A DNA stretch of 64,000 bases from Falsihalocynthiibacter sp042445055. GTDB lineage: Bacteria > Pseudomonadota > Alphaproteobacteria > Rhodobacterales > Rhodobacteraceae. Made by a program: the position numbers and the translations under genes. A model generated the notes under the pieces. It did no database searches and had not been told where the DNA came from. It saw only the letters and a list, made by a program, of their open reading frames with translations. Shown here one piece after another: positions 15,798-25,217 of the stretch. Position 1 is the first letter of the stretch. Every line of letters starts with the position of its first letter. Location of the stretch: assembly GCF_042445055.1 (NCBI RefSeq), contig NZ_CP170339.1, forward strand, positions 1,488,001 through 1,552,000, read 5' to 3'.

Positions 15798-17162
15798 TTA
15801 TGAATCCCCGAATACGTCCTTAACGAAGGTGGCGAGGTCTGGCACGGTGCTAACCTTCATCCCCGCGTGATTTAGTTTTTTACCGCCCGAGGGCGTGATA
15901 GCCGAGGAGAAACCAAGTTTTTCGGCTTCTTTCAACCTATTTTCCATTTGACCAACGGGTCTTAGAGCCCCTGATAAGCTAATTTCGCCGAAAACCACAG
16001 TGTCAGATGGCAAAGAATGATCTTCCCGCGCGGAAAGTAGCGCAGCCGCAACAGCTAAATCGGCGGCGGGTTCTGTCACGCGCAGCCCTCCAGCGACGTT
16101 CAGATAGACATCAAGGCCAGTAAACGGAACGCCGCACCGGGCCTCAAGAACGGCCAAAATCATCGCCAATCTGCTTCCGTCCCAGCCTACAACGGTGCGG
16201 CGAGCCTGAGAATGCGGAGAAGGGGATACGAGCGCTTGAAGCTCAACCAGAACGGGGCGGGTGCCCTCAATTCCAGAGAAAACAACCGAGCCGGGGGCGG
16301 GGTTTTCGCGATCGCCCATGAACAATGCGGAAGGATTCTTGACCTCGGCAAGTCCTTTGCCCGTCATTTCAAAAACGCCGATCTCGTCCGAGGGGCCATA
16401 GCGGTTTTTTACAGCACGCAGGATTCGGAATTGATGTCCGCGCTCGCCTTCAAAATACAACACGGTGTCCACCATGTGTTCAACAACGCGCGGTCCAGCT
16501 ATTTGCCCTTCCTTGGTGACGTGTCCAACGAGGATAACGGCCATTCCCTTGCGCTTGGCGAACGTCGTCAACTCGTGACATGCCGCGCGGACCTGACTTA
16601 CCGATCCTGGTGCGGAATCCACATTGTCGGCCCACATGGTTTGAATTGAGTCGATGATCGCGAGGTCGGGTTGTTCTGCTTCTAGAGTGGTGAGGATATC
16701 GCGCAGGTTGGTTTCCGCCGCGAGGCGAACGGGCGCATCCTGAAGGCCAAGACGCTGCGCGCGCATCCGCACTTGTGCGCTGGCTTCTTCGCCGGAAACA
16801 TAGATCGTTTTTAGCCCCGCCCGAGAGAAGCTTGCCGCTGCCTGAAGCAGAAGCGTGGACTTCCCGATGCCCGGATCTCCCCCCACGAGCACAGCGCTTG
16901 AAGGCACAAGACCACCACCCAGAACGCGGTTTAACTCTCCTGATCCTGAGCGGGTCCGAGGGGGTGGGGCTTCTTCGGTCGCGAGATCAAACAGCGCGAC
17001 TCTGCTTCCACGCTTTGTGCCGAGCGATTTGCTTGCTGGGCCAGAGGAAAACGGGACTTCTTCGGAAATCGTATTCCATTCACCGCAAGAGTCGCATTTC
17101 CCTGACCATTTGGAGAAGGTCGCCGCGCATGATTTGCAAACGAAGTTTTTTATTTTTGCCAT
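15798..17162 (-). CDS. radA: DNA repair protein RadA
   Basis: RadA is a RecA-like motor with helicase activity that helps branch migration in recombinational repair. The 454-residue protein starts with a four-cysteine zinc finger (CKSC and CDSC). The ATPase core has Walker A GGDPGIGKSTL and Walker B DLAIIDSIQ, and is followed by KNRYG in place of the usual KNRFG. The C-terminal Lon-like domain is about residues 280-454. Family length and order are complete. Upstream is the pqiA-like gene, downstream cvpA. Confidence 0.96.
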   Translation of the reverse strand: MAKIKNFVCKSCAATFSKWSGKCDSCGEWNTISEEVPFSSGPASKSLGTKRGSRVALFDLATEEAPPPRTRSGSGELNRVLGGGLVPSSAVLVGGDPGIGKSTLLLQAAASFSRAGLKTIYVSGEEASAQVRMRAQRLGLQDAPVRLAAETNLRDILTTLEAEQPDLAIIDSIQTMWADNVDSAPGSVSQVRAACHELTTFAKRKGMAVILVGHVTKEGQIAGPRVVEHMVDTVLYFEGERGHQFRILRAVKNRYGPSDEIGVFEMTGKGLAEVKNPSALFMGDRENPAPGSVVFSGIEGTRPVLVELQALVSPSPHSQARRTVVGWDGSRLAMILAVLEARCGVPFTGLDVYLNVAGGLRVTEPAADLAVAAALLSAREDHSLPSDTVVFGEISLSGALRPVGQMENRLKEAEKLGFSSAITPSGGKKLNHAGMKVSTVPDLATFVKDVFGDS

Positions 17163-17175
17163 AACGGTTTATTGC

Positions 17176-17628
17176 CTAAGCCCGCGCTTTTTCCAAGCGT
17201 TCAGTTGCGAATGAAATGGCTAAACTAATAAGAACACAGCCCGTAAAGGCATAAAGCCCCCAAGCAGCTTCGACACGGCCAACGCCAATCCCTTTGATGA
17301 TCACGATATAGAGCGCCATAAGGAAAATATCGGCCATCGCCAGTCGCCCCAAGAAATGGATCGTTGGCAATGTGCGGCGATCCAGAAGATCGAAGTGCAC
17401 CAGAGCAAGGCCAATCGTTTTCATATAGGGCGCAAATATCGCGAAGAATGTGACCAGTAGCGCCAAGAACACATCCGCCCCCCAGAGGCTTTGGAGGCCC
17501 GAGATGACTGATATTTCTGATAGGCTGAAGAGGGGGAGAATACCAGCGCGCAACAATGGTGCAAACCACGAGATGGGGAATGCAATCAGCAAACAGAGGT
17601 TGGCAATACGCAGCAGGCTCATCCGCAT
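17176..17628 (-). CDS. Paraquat-inducible protein A-like membrane protein
   Basis: A 150-residue membrane protein with about four hydrophobic segments and the PqiA-family pattern (FSLSEISVISGLQSLW, then LALVHFDLLDRR and FLGRLAMADIFLMALY). PqiA proteins belong to a lipid-trafficking system of the envelope in enterobacteria. Here there is only one PqiA domain and no pqiB or pqiC neighbour, so the role is uncertain. ATG codons lie at 17628 and 17622. It is 14 bases from radA and likely cotranscribed. Confidence 0.8.
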   Translation of the reverse strand: MRMSLLRIANLCLLIAFPISWFAPLLRAGILPLFSLSEISVISGLQSLWGADVFLALLVTFFAIFAPYMKTIGLALVHFDLLDRRTLPTIHFLGRLAMADIFLMALYIVIIKGIGVGRVEAAWGLYAFTGCVLISLAISFATERLEKARA

Positions 17629-17678
17629 AGAGGTCGCAGTTTATGGCGACGGTTGCAAGAGAGAAGAGCGGGCGGTCC

Positions 17679-18023
17679 CTAGGTCAGAAAGCGCTCTTCT
17701 GGCAGCAAAACATCCTCAAACTCGCCGCGCGATTTGCGTGCTGCGTAGCGGCGGGTAAACGTGTTGCGGCGATTGCAGATTGCAACCGTTATCGACCAGA
17801 AAATGACTGGCGTTGTTGCCACGGCAAACGCCTCAAGGGGTGGGGCCGTTGCGGTGAGGATATCTTTGCCAATTGCGAAGGTTACATAAACTCCCCAAGC
17901 CGCATTGATCATATAGACGCTCCAATGATCGCTGCGCGAATACATCACACGTCGCGCAGCAAAGAACGTCACAATCGCAGGAGCGATCATAAAAATGAAG
18001 CGCACGTAATACTCAACCAGCAT
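17679..18023 (-). CDS. Small hypothetical membrane protein
   Basis: I do not recognise this 114-residue protein. It has hydrophobic segments near residues 7-22, 38-52 and 65-82, then a basic tail (RRNTFTRRYAARKSRG) ending in acidic residues. The composition and uninterrupted frame look like a real gene. It lies between the mlaF-like gene and the pqiA-like gene on the same strand, so a role in the envelope is plausible but not shown. Confidence 0.6.
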   Translation of the reverse strand: MLVEYYVRFIFMIAPAIVTFFAARRVMYSRSDHWSVYMINAAWGVYVTFAIGKDILTATAPPLEAFAVATTPVIFWSITVAICNRRNTFTRRYAARKSRGEFEDVLLPEERFLT

Positions 18024-18100
18024 GGCATAAGTCTCCTATTGGCCAGAACCAAGACTTATGCTGATCAAATAATGCCTAACAATTCGTTAAAGCTGCTGGG

Positions 18101-18847
18101 TTAGCGTATGGCTTCGATCGGGCCCTCGGCGGTTCCGTTGATGAACTGCGTTAAATACGGGTCGCCGCTTGCGTCCATTTCTGCGACAGGGCCGGTCCAT
18201 TGAATGACGCCGTTATGAAGCATCGCGACCTTATCGGCGATGGCGCGCACGCTTGACATATCGTGGGTGATGGTGATCGCAGTTGCACCCATTTCCACGA
18301 CAATTTCGCGTATCAACTCATTGATAACGCCCGACATAATCGGATCGAGGCCAGTGGTGGGCTCATCGAAAAAGATGATCTCTGGTTCGGCTGCGATAGC
18401 ACGAGCAAGCCCTACGCGTTTTTGCATACCGCCAGAGAGTTCCGACGGAAAAAGGTCCGCCACATCAGGCGAAAGTCCGACGCGGCGCAGTTTTTCAATG
18501 GCGATTTCGCGGGCTTCGGATTTTGGGCGCTTGAGGCTGCCGCGCAACAGGCGGAAGGCAACGTTTTGCCAGATCGACATGGAATCAAAGAGTGCACCGC
18601 CCTGAAAGAGCATCCCGAACCGCGCAAGAAACGCGTCGCGCTCGGCCTTCTTTACGTCTTCGCCATCAACGGAAATCTTGCCGCTATCGGGATGGACTAG
18701 TCCGAGTATGCATTTGATACAGATCGATTTTCCCGTTCCTGAGCCGCCGATGATAACCATGCTTTCGCCTCGCGGGAGCTCGAGGTCAACACCGCGTAGA
18801 ACGTGGTTGTTTCCAAAGCTCTTATGTACGTTCGAAAGAGTGATCAT
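18101..18847 (-). CDS. ABC transporter ATPase of the Mla lipid-transport type
   Basis: A 248-residue ATPase resembling MlaF, which with permease MlaE drives lipid movement between the two membranes. It shows Walker A GGSGTGKS, the Q-loop MLFQGGALFDSM (typical of the Mla/Ttg2A group), signature LSGGMQKR, Walker B IIFFDEPTTGLD and switch His in ITITHDM. The start overlaps the permease stop by 4 bases. The usual MlaD-type MCE protein is not next to it. Confidence 0.9.
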   Translation of the reverse strand: MITLSNVHKSFGNNHVLRGVDLELPRGESMVIIGGSGTGKSICIKCILGLVHPDSGKISVDGEDVKKAERDAFLARFGMLFQGGALFDSMSIWQNVAFRLLRGSLKRPKSEAREIAIEKLRRVGLSPDVADLFPSELSGGMQKRVGLARAIAAEPEIIFFDEPTTGLDPIMSGVINELIREIVVEMGATAITITHDMSSVRAIADKVAMLHNGVIQWTGPVAEMDASGDPYLTQFINGTAEGPIEAIR

Positions 18848-19635
18848 ATCGAGAAAAACACTCCGGTTAGGATGAAGTTCGCAGCCAAAATCAGAACCGC
18901 CGCAGCTTCGACTGCGCCCTTGGTTGCGCGCCCGACGCCCTGTGCACCTCTGCCGGAATTGATGCCATAGTAACAGCCCATAACAGCGGCGATGACGCCA
19001 AACACGGCGCCCTTGGCGAGCGATGAAATGATATCTAGTGGCTCAAGGAAATTGGCGGTGTTGTGGAGGTAAGCGGCGGAGTTAAACCCAAGGCTACCCG
19101 TTCCGATAATATAGCCGCCGAAAATACCAATGATATCGCCAATCCCAACGAGGATTGGAACCGTAATCAAAGCGGCAACAACCCGTGGAACAGCGAGGTA
19201 TTTGATGGGATTGGTTGAGAGAGTCACGAGCGCGTCGATCTGCTCGGTTACGCGCATCGTTGCAATCTCGGCAGCGATAGAGGATGTGACGCGTGCTGCT
19301 ATCATCAGGCCGACCAGAACGGGCCCAAGTTCGCGCACCATACCGATTGCAACGATCTGGGGAACAACAGCCTCAGCAGAGAAGCGTGCGCCGCCTGCAT
19401 AGATTTGTAACGCCAGCGCTCCACCCGTAAAGATGGAGGTGAGGCCCACAACGGGAAGGCTGAAATATCCAATATTTACAATAGAGTGCAGCGTCTCTTT
19501 GAAGTAGAAGGGTGGGCGGAAGATATGCCCCGCGATCTGTCCTGCGAAAATCGCGACCCGACCAATGGCAGCCAAGAGGCCGATAACAGCACGGCCCAAG
19601 GCCGCGAGCGGAGCGGTTATCATACGCAGGATCAC
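18844..19635 (-). CDS. MlaE-type ABC permease
   Basis: A 263-residue integral membrane protein of the MlaE/YrbE family, with five or so hydrophobic segments and the conserved REL-GPVLVGLM and EIATMRVTEQIDAL motifs that contact the ATPase. It may start at GTG 19635, overlapping the alr stop, or at ATG 19623. Together with the following ATPase it makes half of a lipid or organic-solvent-tolerance importer; MlaD, MlaC and MlaB homologues are absent from the neighbourhood. Confidence 0.9.
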   Translation of the reverse strand: MILRMITAPLAALGRAVIGLLAAIGRVAIFAGQIAGHIFRPPFYFKETLHSIVNIGYFSLPVVGLTSIFTGGALALQIYAGGARFSAEAVVPQIVAIGMVRELGPVLVGLMIAARVTSSIAAEIATMRVTEQIDALVTLSTNPIKYLAVPRVVAALITVPILVGIGDIIGIFGGYIIGTGSLGFNSAAYLHNTANFLEPLDIISSLAKGAVFGVIAAVMGCYYGINSGRGAQGVGRATKGAVEAAAVLILAANFILTGVFFSI

Positions 19636-20687
19636 GACAGGATTTCTCCGTAGCGGCGCGTATAGCGATGGCCTAGCGACGTTAGAATTTCATAACCGAT
19701 GGTGTCGGCTGCAAGCGCAAGGTCATCAACGGTTTGATGTTCGCAAAGTAGATCAAGTTGCTCGGGCGACTGGTCCAGATGCGTAATGTCGACCGTAATC
19801 AAATCCATCGAAACACGGCCGATGACTGGGCATGGGATGTTCCCGAACCAGAACATCGCATTGTTGCTTAGGGCGCGAAAAATGCCGTCCGCGTATCCAC
19901 CCGAAACGGTAGCAACAACCGTTTGTTTATCTGCCTGCCAAGTACAGCCATACCCCACGGTGTCGCCTTCTTCGAGGGTGCGTGTTTGGATAACGGGGAG
20001 AGAAAGATGCACGACAGGCGATGCGTCTTCAAATGGGAGGCCACCATAGAGCCCAACGCCCGGACGGACAATATCGAAGTGATACTCTGACGGAAGTAAG
20101 ATGCCGCCCGTGGCCGATAGGGAGAGCGGGGCAGACACACCTTGGGTCATGTTGCGAAAGTTCTGTAATTGCGCGTCATTGGCCGAGTGATCAGGCTCGT
20201 CTGCACAGGCAAGGTGGCTCATGACCAAGCGTGGCGACTGCGAGAGCGCAATGTCGCGCACCGCGTGCCATTCGGTTGGCTCCATGCCCAGTCTGCTCAT
20301 GCCTGTATCAAGTTGTATGCCAAAGTGCGATCCCGGTAGAGATTCGAAATGCCGCGTGATCTGGCTGAGCGAATTGAGCATCGGCGTAAGTTGCAGATCG
20401 TGGATCATATCCGTGTCGCCCGCCATATGCCCTGAAAACACACAAATTTCTGGCCCGGGGCCGAGCGCTTGACGCACGCCGGCACCTTCTTCGGCGGTGG
20501 CGACGAAGAAGCGGCGCGCACCCACCTGAGCGAGAGCTTTGGCGACGCGGCTTACACCACAGCCATACCCGTCGGCTTTTACGACCGCGGCGGTTTCAAC
20601 GGTTGGTCCCGTGAGAGCGTCCAGAGTACGCCAGTTTGAGGCCAGCGCGTTGAGATCAATTTTTAGTTTTCCTGTCGACATGGGCAT
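19632..20687 (-). CDS. alr: Alanine racemase
   Basis: Alr interconverts L- and D-alanine with pyridoxal phosphate and supplies D-alanine for peptidoglycan. The protein of about 351 residues has the PLP lysine in VKADGYGCG, the GYGCTW segment near the catalytic Tyr and the VSMDL motif near the C-terminal half. ATG codons at 20687 and 20681 are both possible; upstream codons read through less typical sequence. It lies 76 bases downstream of dnaB and overlaps the MlaE-like gene. Confidence 0.95.
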   Translation of the reverse strand: MPMSTGKLKIDLNALASNWRTLDALTGPTVETAAVVKADGYGCGVSRVAKALAQVGARRFFVATAEEGAGVRQALGPGPEICVFSGHMAGDTDMIHDLQLTPMLNSLSQITRHFESLPGSHFGIQLDTGMSRLGMEPTEWHAVRDIALSQSPRLVMSHLACADEPDHSANDAQLQNFRNMTQGVSAPLSLSATGGILLPSEYHFDIVRPGVGLYGGLPFEDASPVVHLSLPVIQTRTLEEGDTVGYGCTWQADKQTVVATVSGGYADGIFRALSNNAMFWFGNIPCPVIGRVSMDLITVDITHLDQSPEQLDLLCEHQTVDDLALAADTIGYEILTSLGHRYTRRYGEILS

Positions 20688-20762
20688 CGTTTTGACGATT
20701 GCCGAAGGGAGTAGCAAGGGAAAATCAGCAGGGCACCTAAAACGAGCGAACGGCGCGCTAAT

Positions 20763-22271
20763 TTAGTACCCCTGCGGGTCGCTCTGCCACTTCTTGGCGA
20801 GGTTGCCAAAGCGCGTAAACTGCCCTTCAAACGCAAGCTCGACGTGGCCGATAGGACCGTGACGCGCCTTGCCGATAATAACTTCGGCCTTACCGTGAAG
20901 TGCATCCATTTCCTCTTGCCAAGCTGCCATCTTATCAAGCTCGTGATCGCCCGGTTTTTCACGCTCTTTGTAGTATTCCTCGCGGAACACGAACATCACA
21001 ACGTCGGCGTCTTGCTCGATCGAGCCCGATTCCCGCAGGTCGGAAAGCTGTGGGCGCTTATCGTCGCGGCTTTCAACCGTCCGCGAGAGCTGGGATAGGG
21101 CGATGACGGGAATGTCGAGTTCCTTGGCAATCGCCTTGAGGCCCTGCGTGATCTCTGAAACCTCGTTCACGCGGCTGTCTTTTGCGGATGCGGGGCGCAC
21201 GAGCTGAAGATAGTCCACAATCAACGCATCAAGCCCGTGAGTACGCTTGAGGCGCCGCGCCCGTGCGGCAAGCTGTGAAATGGGCAGGGCGGGAGTGTCG
21301 TCGATGTAAAGCGGGCAACTCTCAAGTCGCTTGGCGGCTTCAACAAAGCGGCGGAACTCTTCTTCGGTCATGTCGCCGTTACGGATTTGCCCTGATGGAA
21401 CTTCGGCAGCCTCAGAGAGAATACGCGTCGCGAGCTGCTCGGCGGACATTTCGAGGCTATAAAAACCCACGACGCCGCCTTCGATTGCGCCTTCGGTGCC
21501 GTCTGGGCGTTTGCCCTTTTTATAGGCCTTGGCGATATTATAGGCGATGTTGGTCGCAAGCGAGGTTTTCCCCATCGAGGGACGACCAGCAAGGATCAAA
21601 AGGTCGGAGCGGTGCAGGCCGCCCAGCATCTTGTCCATATCAATCAGGCCCATCGAAATACCTGCTAGGCCACCTTCGCGCTGATATGCGGTATTGGCGA
21701 CGGTGACTGCCTCTGTCACCGCCTTGAGGAAGGACTGAAAGCCGCTTTCGGCTTGTCCTTGCTCTGCCATCGCATAAAGCGCCTGCTCGGCCTCAACGAT
21801 CTGCTCTTTTGGTTCACTCGCCACGTCTACGTTGGCTGCTTTGTCCACGATCTCTCGGCCAAGCGCCATGAGTTCGCGGCGGATAGCTAGGTCATAGATG
21901 ATTTGCGCATAATCTCGGGCCGCAAAGCTTGAAATCGCAGCGCCGGCTAGTCGAACAAGATAGGCGGGGCCGCCTAGCTCTTTCAGGCCTTCGTCATCCT
22001 CCATGAACGCTTTGAGCGTCACAGGAGAGGCGTTCATGTTCTTGGCGATGCGGTTTGAAGCCAGCTCATAGATTCGCGCATGAGTTGGTTCGTAGAAATG
22101 CGAGGCGTTCAGGACCGAGGCAACCCGATCGAACACTTCGTTATTGGTCAAAATCGCGCCGAGAAGCTGTTGCTCGGCTTCAATATTATGTGGCTGATAT
22201 GGTGTCGATGACGTGTCGGACTGCGTCGTTGGCATTCCGGATTGATCATTAACAGGTACGATTTCGTTCAT
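20763..22271 (-). CDS. dnaB: Replicative DNA helicase DnaB
   Basis: DnaB is the hexameric 5'-3' helicase that opens the replication fork. The protein of about 502 residues has a disordered N-terminus, the N-terminal collar domain (HNIEAEQQLLGAIL), then the RecA-like domain with Walker A GRPSMGKTSL, Walker B LIVDYLQL and the SQLSRTVESR arginine-finger region. There is no intein. ATG 22271 is chosen since GGGGG precedes it at good distance; an in-frame TTG four codons earlier is the alternative. Confidence 0.96.
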   Translation of the reverse strand: MNEIVPVNDQSGMPTTQSDTSSTPYQPHNIEAEQQLLGAILTNNEVFDRVASVLNASHFYEPTHARIYELASNRIAKNMNASPVTLKAFMEDDEGLKELGGPAYLVRLAGAAISSFAARDYAQIIYDLAIRRELMALGREIVDKAANVDVASEPKEQIVEAEQALYAMAEQGQAESGFQSFLKAVTEAVTVANTAYQREGGLAGISMGLIDMDKMLGGLHRSDLLILAGRPSMGKTSLATNIAYNIAKAYKKGKRPDGTEGAIEGGVVGFYSLEMSAEQLATRILSEAAEVPSGQIRNGDMTEEEFRRFVEAAKRLESCPLYIDDTPALPISQLAARARRLKRTHGLDALIVDYLQLVRPASAKDSRVNEVSEITQGLKAIAKELDIPVIALSQLSRTVESRDDKRPQLSDLRESGSIEQDADVVMFVFREEYYKEREKPGDHELDKMAAWQEEMDALHGKAEVIIGKARHGPIGHVELAFEGQFTRFGNLAKKWQSDPQGY

Positions 22272-22417
22272 TGTTGCCCCCAATATGCAGGGGGTTCATA
22301 ACGCAAGCAGGCCCGTTCTCGCAAACTGTATATTTTTGTGGATAACTGATTTGCCGCTTCATCTAGGCGATCAGCGAGGTGCTACGCCTAGATGTAGAAT
22401 TATTACGCGTCGTAAAC

Positions 22418-23095
22418 TTAAGATTTATGCGCTTCTTGCCAGCCGCGCGGGTCGTTGAGGAAGGCTTCGACTTCAGTCAGGGTCTCAGAATCAAACGCGC
22501 CCGAGTCTTTTGCTTCGGCAAGGACATCCCACCATGTGCAGAGGTGGTGAAGCCTCACACCGTGATCTCCGAGTGTCTTTTCGGTTTCGGGGAAAATACC
22601 GTAGTAGAAAATCACTGCAGTGTGGCCGCATGTTGCACCCGTTTCGCGGATGGCATCCACAAACGACAGCTTACTTCCGCCGTCGGTGGTTAGATCCTCG
22701 ACCAGAAGAACGCGCTGTCCTTCGGTCATTTCGCCCTCAATACGCGCGTTGCGTCCGTAGCCTTTGGGTTTCTTGCGAACATAGCTCATGGGGAGGGCCA
22801 TACGCTCGGCAACCATCGCACCGAACGGAATGCCCGCAGTTTCGCCGCCTGCGACATTGTCAAAGGCCTCAAAGCCCGCGTCGCGCATAACGGTCACTGT
22901 TAGGAAATCCATCAATGTGCTGCGAATGCGTGGATAGGAGATCAGCTTGCGGCAATCAATATACGTCGGGCTGGGCAGGCCGCTGGCGAGCGTGAAAGGC
23001 TCGCGCGCATTGAAGTGCACGGCCTTGATTTCCAAGAGCATTTTCGCGGTCAGACGCGCAATTTCTGTGGCGTCAGGATAAGAAGTGGGGATCAT
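22418..23095 (-). CDS. pyrE: Orotate phosphoribosyltransferase
   Basis: PyrE joins orotate and PRPP to make orotidine monophosphate in pyrimidine synthesis. The 225-residue protein shows YIDCRKLIS, YVRKKPKGYGRN (active-site loop lysines) and the PRPP-binding motif VLLVEDLTTDGGS. It follows pyrC by 19 bases on the same strand, so the two pyrimidine genes form one unit. Confidence 0.95.
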   Translation of the reverse strand: MIPTSYPDATEIARLTAKMLLEIKAVHFNAREPFTLASGLPSPTYIDCRKLISYPRIRSTLMDFLTVTVMRDAGFEAFDNVAGGETAGIPFGAMVAERMALPMSYVRKKPKGYGRNARIEGEMTEGQRVLLVEDLTTDGGSKLSFVDAIRETGATCGHTAVIFYYGIFPETEKTLGDHGVRLHHLCTWWDVLAEAKDSGAFDSETLTEVEAFLNDPRGWQEAHKS

Positions 23096-23114
23096 AGCGT
23101 GTCCTTTGGGCGGG

Positions 23115-24152
23115 CTAGGCCGTAACCGACCAGTGAAGCGGGAAGCCGGGATCGAAAACAGTTACAGTTTCATCGCCGACGGTGATTTTCTCGGGGTAGG
23201 TAACGGGTGCGCCCTTGGCAAGGGTCAGGGTCTTTTCACTTGCTGGCATGCCATAAAACGCGGGGCCGTTGAGCGATGTGAAGCTCTCTAGCTTGTCCAG
23301 CGCGTCTGCCTTCTCAAACACTTCCGCAAGGATTGACATCGTGTTGGTTGCGGTAAAGCACCCTGCACAGCCACATGCGTTTTCCTTGAGATTATCAGTA
23401 TGCGGTGCGCTATCGGTTCCAAGGAAGAAACGTTTGTCTCCACTTGTTGCGGCCTCAAGGAGGGCAACGCGGTGCAGTTCGCGTTTGGCGACAGGTAAGC
23501 AATAGTAGTGCGGCTTGATTCCGCCAACCAGAATATGATTGCGGTTAATCACAAGGTGGTGCGTCGTGATGGTGGCTCCAAGGTTGTCTTGCGATTTGGC
23601 ATAATCCACGCCGTCCTTGGTCGTGATATGCTCCATTACCGTCTTGAGTTCGGGCGTTGCGCGGCGGATCGGATCTAGGACGCGATCAATGAACACGGCC
23701 TCGCGGTCAAAAATATCAATCTCTGCGTCTGTCACTTCGCCATGAAGGCAAAGCGGCAAGCCGATCTCGGCCATCTTCTCAAGGGCAGGGCGCACTTTAT
23801 CAAAGTTGCTGACGCCGCTTGCGGAATTGGTCGTCGCGCCCGCTGGGTAAAGCTTCACCGCAGAGATAAGTCCGCTTGCGTGTGCGGCGGCGATGTCGTC
23901 CGGATCGCTCTCTTCCGTGAGGTAGAGCGTCATGAGGGGATTAAAGTCTGCTCCCTCTGGCATCGCGGCCAGAATGCGGTCTTTGTATGCCTGAGCCTGG
24001 GCTCCGGTCACGACGGGGGGCACCAGATTGGGCATAATGATCGCACGGCCGAAATGGCGTGTGGTTTCGGGCAGGACAGCCGCAAGCATAGCGCCATCGC
24101 GCAGGTGCAGGTGCCAATCGTCGGGGCGCTTGAGCGTCAGTGTCTGGGTCAT
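23115..24152 (-). CDS. pyrC: Dihydroorotase
   Basis: PyrC cyclises N-carbamoyl-aspartate to dihydroorotate. This 345-residue protein is of the short, homodimeric type: metal-binding DWHLHLRDG at the N-terminus, the LYPAGATTNS segment with the probable carbamylated lysine, HGEV, metal His in ITTHHLV, and GTDSAPH with the catalytic Asp. It begins the pyrC-pyrE unit and is divergent from the urease operon. Confidence 0.95.
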   Translation of the reverse strand: MTQTLTLKRPDDWHLHLRDGAMLAAVLPETTRHFGRAIIMPNLVPPVVTGAQAQAYKDRILAAMPEGADFNPLMTLYLTEESDPDDIAAAHASGLISAVKLYPAGATTNSASGVSNFDKVRPALEKMAEIGLPLCLHGEVTDAEIDIFDREAVFIDRVLDPIRRATPELKTVMEHITTKDGVDYAKSQDNLGATITTHHLVINRNHILVGGIKPHYYCLPVAKRELHRVALLEAATSGDKRFFLGTDSAPHTDNLKENACGCAGCFTATNTMSILAEVFEKADALDKLESFTSLNGPAFYGMPASEKTLTLAKGAPVTYPEKITVGDETVTVFDPGFPLHWSVTA

Positions 24153-24293
24153 GCCCCTGCGCTACACAATTCGCGCGGGTTTTTCCAGCGTGGATTCTCG
24201 GAATTGTCTTTAGTGAAATTTCGGTGTCGGAGGATGCTCTGATTAAATTTTAAGCAAAGGTATATTTTTTCGGCACGAAATCGGCGGATTCCG

Positions 24294-24309
24294 AGGTGCG
24301 GCGCTTGCC
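24294..24309 (+). promoter_or_regulatory. Possible sigma-54-like promoter of the urease operon
   Basis: AGGTGCGGCGCTTGCC keeps the essential GG and GC doublets with exactly ten bases between them, 43 bases before the ureD start. The -24 half departs from TGGCACG at three positions, so the match is only partial. Nitrogen-controlled urease genes often use sigma-54 in other bacteria. Chance occurrence cannot be excluded. Confidence 0.25.
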
Positions 24310-24351
24310 ACCCTATGGCGGCTTTCTTAGTTTCGGCTCGAAAGAGGGGCC

Positions 24352-25209
24352 ATGCTGGACTTAACGAACAAAAATATTGACGAGTCGGCGCGCTCCTTGG
24401 GCCCCAAGATGCAGCGCATGGTTGGGCGTGGATTTGCGGATTTACAGGTTCGCGCTGGCCGTGTTCGGCTAAAGGGATTGCATCAATCCGGTTCGGCAAA
24501 GGTGTTTTTGCCATCTGTTCACGCGCCAATGCCAGAGGTTGTTTTTCTCAATACTGCGGGCGGTGTGACGGGCGGCGATCATATTTCATATGAATTGAAT
24601 GTCGGTGCGAATGCATCTGCGACGGCGACGACGCAAACAGCGGAACGTGCATATGAATCCTCGGCGGGAACGGGCCTGATTGATGTATCGCTCACGGTTG
24701 CGGAAGGTGCGCGGCTTGATTGGTTGCCGCAGGAAACGATCTTGTTCCAAGGCTCCAACGTAAGGCGAAAAACCATCGTCGATCTCGCCACAGACGCGCG
24801 TTTTCTGATGGTCGAGACCATCGTTCTGGGGCGTGCAGCGATGGGAGAGACCTTAACAGATGCCTGCTTCGCCGATTGGCGTGAGGTCCGGCGCAACGGT
24901 GCGCCCGTTTGGATCGAACCTTTCGGGTTTGACGCCCGCGTTCTTGGTAATCCAGCAAGCAGCGTAACCCTTGCGCAGTCAAAGGCAATCTCGACCATTG
25001 GATACTTCGCGACAGGAGCAGAAGACGCCGTAACCCCCATTCGCCGCGCCATCGAGGGAATTGAGGGCGTCACCATTGCGGCGAGTGGTTGGAACGGCAA
25101 AGCGGTCGTGCGTTTGATGGCCGCAGATGCGTGGCCATTGCACCGCGCCCTTGCGAAAATATTGAGTGTGATACGCACGGAACCGCTTCCGCGCGTCTGG
25201 CAGAAATAG
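24352..25209 (+). CDS. ureD: Urease accessory protein UreD
   Basis: UreD binds apo-urease and, with UreF and UreG, guides nickel into the active site. The 285-residue protein shows the family segments VVFLNTAGGVTGGD, TTQTAERAYES and LDWLPQETILF. It opens the operon ureD-ureA-ureB-lprI-ureC-DUF1127-ureE-ureF-ureG, with ureA only 8 bases downstream. An AGAGGGG ribosome site precedes the ATG. Confidence 0.94.
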   Translation: MLDLTNKNIDESARSLGPKMQRMVGRGFADLQVRAGRVRLKGLHQSGSAKVFLPSVHAPMPEVVFLNTAGGVTGGDHISYELNVGANASATATTQTAERAYESSAGTGLIDVSLTVAEGARLDWLPQETILFQGSNVRRKTIVDLATDARFLMVETIVLGRAAMGETLTDACFADWREVRRNGAPVWIEPFGFDARVLGNPASSVTLAQSKAISTIGYFATGAEDAVTPIRRAIEGIEGVTIAASGWNGKAVVRLMAADAWPLHRALAKILSVIRTEPLPRVWQK

Positions 25210-25217
25210 GGAAGAAA

